Below are positions 55,606-64,000 of a stretch of DNA of 64,000 bases, one piece after another. This DNA comes from Butyriboletus loyo (taxonomy: Eukaryota > Basidiomycota > Agaricomycetes > Boletales > Boletaceae), in assembly GCA_038093515.1 (NCBI GenBank), contig JBBPSI010000038.1, positions 1 through 64,000 of the forward strand, given 5' to 3'. Numbering within the stretch: the first letter of the stretch is position 1; every line of letters begins with the position of its first letter. The translations under genes were made by a program, and so were the position numbers. A model generated the notes under the pieces. It made no database searches and had not been told where the DNA came from. It was given only the letters and a program-made list of their open reading frames with translations.

Positions 55606-58600
55606 ATGGCGAGCAGCCAGCCAAGTCCCGTAGCCCCCGACCCGGTTAACGTTAGGATCATCACAACGCTTGGTCACGTCGACCATGGAAAGACCACACT
55701 GATGGACGCACTACTAGCAGCAAACAACATCATATCGCCCAAGATGGCCGGAAAGCTGCGATATATGGACAGTCGCGATGATGAGATTGAGCGCGGCATC
55801 ACGATGGAAAGCAGTGCTGTCTCACTCAAGTTTCAATCCAAGGACTCACGCGATGACGGTATGCATATACTCCGATGAAAAGGAAAGTACCGTGACAGGC
55901 ATCCACGCAGGAACCCCTCCAAAAACTTATGTTATTAACATGATTGATACCCCAGGGCACGTAGATTTCTCTACTGAAGTATCTACCGCATCCCGATTGT
56001 GTGACGGAGCGCTAGTGCTCGTGGATGTGGTCGAGGGGGTTTGCACGCAAGTGAGTTTCCGCGTTTGCAGACTAGAACCCTTGACGTAGTAATCACCTAT
56101 AGACCATCGCTGTGCTCAGACAAGCATGGCAGGACAATTTACGTCCCATCCTCGTAATCAATAAATTGGACAGATTGATTACTGAGCTGAAGCTTGCTCC
56201 GATTGAGGCATATCACCATCTCGCGCGGCTTATCGAACAGGTCAACGTAGTGATGGGTGAATTTTTTGCTGGTGAACGTATGGAGGACGATCTACGCTGG
56301 AGGGAAGAACGGGACCGCCGACTCGCTGCGAAGAAGGACCAGTACGCAGATGAGGGAGAGGCCACAGCAAATGAGGAGGACACTTTCAGAGAGAAAGATG
56401 ATGAAGACATATATTTTGCACCAGAACGTGGAAATGTTGTTTTTGCATCCGCCATAGACGGGTGGGGCTTCCGCGTGGGGAAGTTCGCTCAACTCTACTC
56501 CGCCAAGCTCGGATTCAAGGAAGCCAACCTGCGACGTGTCTTGTGGGGAGATTTTTACTTGGACCCGAAGACGAAAAGAGTCGTCAGCTACAAGCATCTG
56601 CGAGGACGTTCCTTGAAGCCTCTTTTCGTGCATTTTGTGCTGGAAAACCTATGGGCCGTCTATGATGCTGTCGTCTTAAACCCGTCAGTATTTAACTCTT
56701 TAAGACCAGCAATGTTTGACGTAGTTGTAGGAATGCCGAGAAAGTGGCCAAGATTGTCTCCACGTTGAATCTCAAGCTTCTACCTCGTGACCTCCGTTCG
56801 AAAGATAGTCGACATTTGCTCTCCCTCATCTTCAGCCAATGGTTATCGCTTTCGACTTGTGTAATTCAAAGTGTTATCGACATCGTCCCTTCGCCTCCTG
56901 CTGCTCAAGCAGTTCGCCTACCTCGGATGCTGTATCCGAACATCTTTGGCCAGGAAATCCAGCCCAATAATAAATTAGAGCGGGATCTCTACTCTTCCAG
57001 CTCGGAAGCTGGTGCATACATCACGGCATATGTCAGCAAGATGTTTGCCGTGCCCAGGAAAGAACTGCCTGAGAACAAGATCAAACCCCTAACAGCAGAG
57101 GAACTACGCATGCTAGGAAGCGCGGCTAGAGAGGCGCGCAAGGACGGAGCATCAAATGATTTTGGGAGTATAGCGATCACCGAGACCCCTGAAGATACCG
57201 CTGATACTCAGGAAACACTCCCCGTGAACAATGACGAAGCCCTCCTCGGCTTTGCTCGTCTGTACTCTGGGACCATCAAGGTTGGCACGAAAATATATTG
57301 CGTCTTACCCAAATACAGCGTCACTTTACCCTCTGATCACCCTGCGAATGTTAATAACCTTGTGGTCGCAGAGGTAGAGGGATTGTACGTTATGATGGGA
57401 CGCGAGTTACAGCCGGTCGCTAGTGTCAGAGCTGGGAATACCTTCGCGATTAGTGGGTTAGAGGGCAAAGTCTGGAGAAACGCGACACTCTGTTCCCCCG
57501 GAGAAGCTGGGATTCTTCAAGATAGTAGTCCTCAACAGCATCAGGACTGTCTCATCAATCTCGGAGGTGCCAATCAAATGGTACTGTCCTGGGCCTGTTA
57601 TCTATGTCCACTCACACACTAAATTCGCGCGCTCTAGGCACTCCCTATTGTACGCGTCGTGCTGGAGCCCGAGGATCTTGCTGACATGCCGAAGTTGGTC
57701 ACTGGGCTTTACCTGTTGGCACAGGCAGATCCATGTGTAGAGACATTCCAGCAACAGACTGGCGAACATGTCATTCTCACAGCCGGGGAATTGCACTTAG
57801 AGGTGCGCCTGCATCTTGTGTTCATCTCCTGCCTTCGCATATACAGTAATTCCTACAGAGATGTCTGAAGGACCTGCGTGAGCGTTTTGCGCGAGTGGGG
57901 ATTCAAGCTTCTAAACCCATTGTCCCCTTCCGTGAGACCGCCGTCAAGGCTCCAGGTAAGTCAATGACGTCCTCCCACTCATTCTCTCACCAAACTCTTC
58001 CAGATATGGCACCTCCCAAGACACCCAATATCGTTCCTGGAACCATAAAAGGAGGAAGTTATCAAAATATCGTCACCTTTACTCTCCGCTCTACACCTTT
58101 GCCGGACAGCATTCTCCTTTTTATTCAGCAAAATCTGTCAACGCTTAGATTACTGCTACAAGAACGCAAGTCTACGGACCGAGATGTTTTTGATGGGGAT
58201 AGTAATGCTGTTACCGAGGGGGACCGGCCTGAGGTGCAGGGAAACCTAGTGCATGTTCCAAGTGTCAAACCAGAGCAGTTCTGGGACGCCTTGAGGGAGA
58301 AGTGCACTGAAGCAGGAGGTGAATGGGTGAATGTTGTTGATAGGATTTGGGCATTTGGCCCTCAGGGCGCTGGAGGTTGTCTTCTAATCGATTCCCGTAA
58401 AGATGTTATTCCCACATCGTGCGTTACTTTCATGATCTTGCGGCATAATGTGATAACTGTTCTCGCAGGCTGAAACGACGCTTGACGCCAGATCAAGTGC
58501 TAGATGCTTCCCGTATGGAGCATGGGTTAGACAAAGATTTTGACTTCACTGGTCATATCGAGACAGGATTTCAGCTTGCAACCTTTCAGGGTCCGCTGTG

Positions 58601-59401
58601 CGCGGAGCCTGTTGAAGGAATTGCTTACTTTGTCGAGGACATTCATGTCGACGCTGAAGGTTTGGGAAAGGAGATCGGTAAGTTCTTATCCCGGATGAGG
58701 TGAAATTAGTGGCTCATGGGGACTTGGAGTAGCCCAGAATAGATTAACGCAAGTGACGGGATCAGTGATGTCGGCCGTGAGAGATGCCTGTAGAAATGCC
58801 CTGCTGGACTGGTCTCCTAGGCTTAAGATGGCAATGTACTCGTGTGATATCCAAGCATCTAGTAAGTCACCAATACCTGCTTTGATGCTGACTCATCCAT
58901 CATTCTTTACTTTCAGCAGACGTCCTTGGGAAAGTGTATGGCGTGGTGGCAAAACGACGGGGTCGAATTGTGGGCGAGGAGATGAAAGAGGGGACGACCT
59001 ATTTTACCGTCTCGGCCCTGCTGCCTGTGGTGGAAAGTTTCGGCTTTGCAGATGGTGCGCGAGTTTTCGGCTCAAAGTATCTGCATAATTGACGAGAATC
59101 CAAGATATAAGAAAAAGAACATCTGGTGCAGCAAGCCCTCAACTGATTTTTAGCGGGTAAGTCATAATTGATGTAATCCACATGAGATCAGTGCTGAATG
59201 GAGGTGGATAGTTATGAAATGCTTGATCAAGATCCATTTTGGGTCCCCACGACAGAGGAGGAACTAGAGGATCTTGGTGAGAAAGCAGACCGGTCGAACA
59301 TAGCCAAGGAATATATGGATGCCGTGCGAGAGCGCAAGGGAATGTTTGTCGACAGAAAGATCGTGCAGTTCGCGGAGAAGCAGAGGACGCTGAAGCGATG
59401 A
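55606..59401 (+). CDS. EFL1: ribosome-assembly GTPase Efl1 (Ria1), EF-2-like
   Basis: Cytoplasmic GTPase that works with Sdo1/SBDS to release Tif6/eIF6 from new 60S subunits. ATG 55606 leads to [20 protein letters not shown], then [28 protein letters not shown] and [15 protein letters not shown]: the G1-G4 motifs of an EF-2-type GTPase. The charged insertion [19 protein letters not shown] fits Efl1 rather than EF-2. Later blocks are [38 protein letters not shown] and [18 protein letters not shown]. The 3' exons join at AG before 59109 to give [18 protein letters not shown]. The end is [18 protein letters not shown] and EKQRTLKR at TGA 59399-59401. About 1,080 residues, several introns. Confidence 0.92.
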
Positions 59402-60079
59402 TGTCGACGATCCTGGACCATGTTAGACCATGTACTTTTCGGGGTTTGTGCCGTGCTTATCTGCCGTCGCCAATACGTGCTTGAAGCATTATGTAATGCA
59501 AAGTTAGATTTCAAATCCCGAAGGTTCTGACACGGTTTATTTGGACTACCATTTTCTGACGGTTCCTGGTAGTGCCCCTGGTTTACACCTGAGTTACCAA
59601 CCCAGAATTCTGTCACGGCCTGTCACGCGTGGCAAGCCGCTGGCGGACTTTGAACTGTGCCGCCAGTGTGACACGGTAACCCCTATTCAACTTGACGTTT
59701 CTGAGTATTGCACAGGTAATTAAATAACACATCTCACAAGCCCTGCTCAAATATTAATATTTCGAGCAGAATAATTCTACCTCAATGCATACAAAGCTGA
59801 CCTGAACGTTCCCGTACCCTACCAATAGAAACTGAATAAAAATTGACCAACTAGGAGTGATGTGAATACACGGTTATGAAATGGACGTGATAGGCGAACG
59901 TGGCAGACATTGGTAGCGACGGTTGTGTGGATTACGTAACCTGCCAGTTAGTGAGAGAAGGCACCGCGAAGACTCTTGATCCATGTTCCTCCGCCTTGAA
60001 GTTCTCTGCCGTTGTCTTCGTCGCCCTCAACGTTCCACTCGCATCTTGGAAACATCCGTCGTTCTTCCATAGACTATCC
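59402..60079. other. intergenic, no gene seen
   Basis: 678 bp between EFL1 and the RasGEF gene. From 59900 the RasGEF frame is open without a stop, so an upstream start is possible, but the sequence before 60080 does not look conserved. It should contain the RasGEF promoter. Confidence 0.4.
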
Positions 60080-63000
60080 ATGGCTACACTCGGTGTTGCC
60101 CATGGTGGTCATACTTATCAGAACGGTGTTAGTCCGGAGGAGGTCCCCGAAGAGCAATATATCACCACGTTCTTCTGTCGCGCACTATATGATTATCAGA
60201 CAAACGATGCCTCATCCTTGTCCTTTCGCAAAAACGACATCATAGAGGTCCTAACCCAGCTGGAATCCGGCTGGTGGGATGGACTTCTCGGCGACGAACG
60301 GGGTTGGTTCCCGTCAAACTATGTCACCATTATCTCCGACGAGGAAGCGGAACTTGCGTTGTCCCAGTATGAACAGCAAGCGTTTCAGCATCCACAACCC
60401 CAACAGCCACGGGATGCCTCGCAAGACTCGCAGGAAACAGCTGGCCATCCTCGCAGAGAAATCGTCCAGGACCACTATGCTTCGGAAGCCGAGTGGGGCG
60501 CAGGCGACGTGGTCGACCCCTCCAATGGATTTCTTGAACTTGGGAATGTCATATCTGAAGGGGAAAGATTGTCAAATGACTTTTGGCTGCCGCGAGTGAC
60601 GCAGGACGGTCAGGCAAGTTACCCCATTCCTGGTTTCAACTCATACAGTGATTAACACCTGCGATAGATTTACTACGTCAACACGCAAACAGGTCAACGT
60701 TCTCGTGATTTGCCTCTTGACATCGATGATACTTCTGATAGCGATCTTGCTGCCTTGACCGCTTCGCAATCTAGCGCTCGTGCCGGAACCAGTGCCGGAC
60801 TAGGTTTTGGTGCGCTAGCGGAGACGACCTTAGCTGGCTTTGGGGTACCTAAACAGTCGGGTACCCCGGAACCTTGGACTAGACGGCTCGCCGACGACGG
60901 CATGTCGTACTACTACCTGAATAAGCAGACCGGCCAAGTGAGCTGGACACTTCCGGATACCGAGGTTTCGGTCAAGAAGGGTCGAGCTCGTGCCCTCACT
61001 AGTTCCTCTACGGCTTCCTCGGAAATGTTTGGCGGTCATGACGAACCAGATCAGATCACTGGTTTGCGGCCGGACTCTGCAGTACGGCAGGACCTTGTGG
61101 TGCGGGAGCGGAGCCAAAGCATTTCTGAACCCATTAGTGACTCGGATGACTCCGCGGTCTACTCTTCGGATCCTGACAACTCTCCTTCCACGAGCAGAAC
61201 TTCCCAGAATGGTCAGCAGGACGAGCTAGCTTTGGCAGTCCAAGGTAACCATGCCTTGGAGCTTACTGCTGCGGAGAGAATCGCCCAGTCCTTACAGCAA
61301 TCCCTTGCATATCCTCCGCCGGAACTGGTTTCCGATCTATCGCATGTTGCTCGGAACGCTATTGCGTCCGTTGTTCAGAAGAACCAGTCACTTAATAGGA
61401 TTTCTCGCCGACCTGAGCACGCACAAGTCCTTGACGACCTTATCAGAACGGTCGTGGTCGCTGTTCGCAACCTTCTTTATATCTCGGCACCTCCATCTGG
61501 CCATATACCAAGCCAACTCATCCCACGCGATGCTCGCGACCGACGTGGGACCACCGCTGCGCAAACGCTCCTTAAACCCGCCCAACGCAAGGTCACGGCA
61601 ACATTATCCAAATTGGTTCTCTCAGCACGTGCTATGGAGTACGATTCGGGTCCCGCTGCACAGGAAGCCGCTTTTCGCATCGAGAGTGATGCAGATGAGC
61701 TTGATAGGGCCATCGTGGCTTTTATCGTAGAAGTCCAGAGATATCACAGCGAGCGACAAGTAACGGTCGGGGCTAAACGAGTGCAAGGTTGCTTCTCTGT
61801 AGTCCACGTTGGGCTTGGACTGGTCGGAGCTGGCTATGGTGGAACATGGAAGGGATTTGGCTGGGTTCCTATCGATGACACCGAAGAGTTTCCTCAGACT
61901 GTCCTCAGCTCGGATGCATTTTCGGAATTCAAGACACACATGGTGTCCGTGCAAGCGAAGTTCGGAAACCTTCACACCGCTTTGAGAAACCGGGTTAATG
62001 AATCTCGTGAGTGCCGTTCGGTGCGATTGTCATTCCTGGCACTTAGTCTATGGGACAGCACAAAGTGTATGGATGGCTAGCCGGGACGTTCTCACAGGAC
62101 TTTTGACGCTCCTGTTGTTTGTGTCCAATCTTCACGTCGCTCGCCATGTCGACATCGATGGATTTTTCTCGGAACCCACTGCCGAGGAAGGTAGCGCATT
62201 GTACTCCCAGACAGTGGACCGAGCACGGCTGTTAAGTCGTACTTTAGAGTCGGCCGTACAGGCCCTCTATGACGACGCGTCAATCCTGCTTTTGACCACC
62301 CAACACATTCGTCAACCCTTGAGCAAGGTGACCTCCTGGGATGATCTTTACGATTATTTGGATGCAATAGCTGGATCGATTAAGTCGAACCTTCAATTCC
62401 TTCTACAGACCCTGGACGCCTTGCTATCCGTGGGACATGATCAAGTGGATATTGCTGAAGGAGACTACAAGGGTGCAATCGAGCGGCGGGTATCACGGTT
62501 AAGCATCATGGATAGTCATTATGATGTACGGCCCATGTCGGTCCTCAATCCCGCCGACCCGGAGAGTGAAGATATCGTTGACATTGAAGTGGCATTTGGC
62601 GCTTCAGGAAGCAGGAGGGGGACAGCCCAGCCCGACCGTGTTCCATCGATTCGCAGCCAATCTCAAATGTCTGACAACACGATCACTCTCGAGGATCTCT
62701 CCAAGCCCGATTCTACGCGGATTGGCTCATCAAGTGATTATACTCTGTCAGTACACACTCTGGTTCCATCTGAACGGCTTAGGGAAGGCTCAGTCAAAAG
62801 CGAAACGATGTCATTGAATGACGATGAATGTGGGTCCTTTTCGGCGCTCTGCCCTCACCTTTGATGACAAGTATCACAGCGACTGCAACTCGGGCTGCTA
62901 CCAACGCGCAGAAGATAAAGAAGATTTTCGGTGACGACGCTCCTGAGCATATCATTAGCACAAAGCCGTGGTATCTGCGACCGGACTACACCAAGAATGA

Positions 63001-64000
63001 CATGACGATCGACGTAGATGGTAGCGTTCGCGCTGGTACAGTCCCTGCTCTGGTAGAACGCCTCACGTCGCATGAAACTGGCGGTACGTACCCCGCAGCA
63101 GCACGGCAGGCCTTCCCAGTGACCTGTTGATCAGACCCGACCTTCATCAAGACATTCTTGATGACGTACAAATCGTTTACAACGCTGGGCGAGCTTTTCG
63201 ATCTCCTTGTCCGACGCTTCTACATTCAACCACCAAATAATTTAATCCCTGCAGAGTCGGAGGAGTGGAAGAAACTCAAGCAACACATCATCCAGATGAG
63301 GTTCGCTCCTTTGTTTTCGTCGCACCTAGTCTTCACAAGTTTCTTGTAGGGTGCTCAATACATTCAAAGCTATGGTAGCAGACGACGATTTCCTCGAGAA
63401 GGAAGACATGTACATTCTCGACCGAATGAAGGAGTTCCTGTTGCAAGATGCTGTCAGCAAGATTGCAATATCTAAGCAATTGGTGATTTTGATCGATCGT
63501 GCTGTAGGTGATGCGAGATTACCAGAATGCCTTGATTTTAATAAGATTCTCAGCGCGCCGGAGAGTTGAAAAAGACGTTTACACCGAATCTGGTGTCCCC
63601 TCCCACATCCATTATACCCAAGGCAGGCAAGCGAGTAAAACTCATGGACGTTGACCCTCTGGAATTAGCGCGACAATTGACGATTTTGGAAAGTCAATTG
63701 TATCAAAAAATCCGCCCCATGGAATGTTTATTGAGATCGCGAGAACAAAAGACTGACCACAATGATAATATCGCTCGGGTTATTCAGACCAGCAATAGGG
63801 TAGGCAACACCTTGGTATAAACACATGAACTAATACCCCACAAAGATTGCCAACTGGGTTGCTGATGCAGTCCTCGCTCACGAAGACTCCAGGAAACGAG
63901 CAGCTATTCTCAAACACTTTATCCTTGTCGCTGATGTAAGAAATCTGTATGGTATCAGAGTTTGCCGCTGATCCCTATGATAGCGTTGTCGATTTTTGCA
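60080..64000 (+). CDS. Ras guanine-nucleotide exchange factor, SH3 and WW domains (partial)
   Basis: Cdc25-type activator of Ras, placed at the plasma membrane in growth and cAMP signalling. ATG 60080 (MATLGVAHGGHTYQNG) precedes an SH3 domain: ALYDYQTNDASSLSF, then GWWDGLLGDERGWFPSNYV. After an intron near 60617-60667, IYYVNTQTGQRSRDLPL looks like a degenerate WW segment. A full WW domain follows (PEPWTRRLADDGMSYYYLNK, then VSWTLPD). The middle is helical and Ser-rich. The RasGEF_N region starts near 63003 (MTIDVDGSVRAGTVPALVER) and continues DDFLEKEDMYILDRMKEFL. The catalytic domain begins DVDPLELARQLTILESQLY at about 63645, and the window ends inside it. The same SH3-plus-RasGEF layout is known from fungal Cdc25/Ste6-like proteins. 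Confidence 0.87.

Noticed and set aside
1..64000. CRISPR arrays, operons or ribosome-binding sites
   Set aside because: The sequence is from a eukaryote with spliced genes; no regularly spaced short repeats were seen.

Overview
This window looks like nuclear DNA of a basidiomycete fungus, most likely an Agaricomycete. The evidence is dense, short (about 40-70 nt) GT-AG introns, closely packed single-copy eukaryotic genes with fungal-type proteins (Ypd1, Vnx1, She9/Mdm33, Hut1, RasGEF with SH3 and WW domains), and the kinds of Helitron and chromovirus common in mushroom genomes. I cannot name the species. All functional calls rest on motifs and family resemblance read by eye; no database search was run.

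The window has two compartments. Bases 1 to about 21,300 are a nest of transposons. A Ty1/copia element (3' half plus 3' LTR) abuts or interrupts a Helitron that encodes a Rep/PIF1 helicase with a cysteine-peptidase-like tail. Inside the Helitron helicase frame sits a solo LTR flanked by GGGCAC repeats, and inside that solo LTR sits a complete, LTR-flanked Ty3/gypsy chromovirus (10304-17193) with an ACCAC target duplication. A further 717-bp insertion interrupts the Helitron Rep part. Nearly all nonsense codons in these elements are TGA at places where arginine fits (CGA to TGA), and old LTR pieces near 20.2-20.9 kb have lost CpG to TpG/CpA. Together this suggests CpG-directed C-to-T mutation of methylated repeats.

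From about 21,390 to the end is ordinary gene-rich chromosome. In order: DDB1-like damage-recognition/ubiquitin-ligase adaptor (+), Vnx1-type vacuolar cation/H+ exchanger (-), an uncharacterised Ser-rich protein (-), a mitochondrial class III CoA-transferase (+), Ypd1 phosphotransfer protein (+), Chl1 Fe-S helicase (+), 2-oxoglutarate dehydrogenase E1 (+), a Dpb3/POLE4-type histone-fold protein (-), a methyltransferase-like protein (+), She9/Mdm33 (-), NADPH-cytochrome P450 reductase (-), Hut1 nucleotide-sugar transporter (+), a STYX-type pseudophosphatase (-), a Zng1/COG0523 zinc GTPase (+), the ribosome-biogenesis GTPase Efl1 (+), and the 5' part of a Ras guanine-nucleotide exchange factor (+) cut by the window end.

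The genes are individually transcribed housekeeping genes, not a cluster. Possible functional links are loose: Chl1, the histone-fold protein and Ddb1 all act in DNA replication or repair, while the CoA-transferase, 2-oxoglutarate dehydrogenase and She9 are mitochondrial. I saw no rRNA, tRNA or CRISPR.
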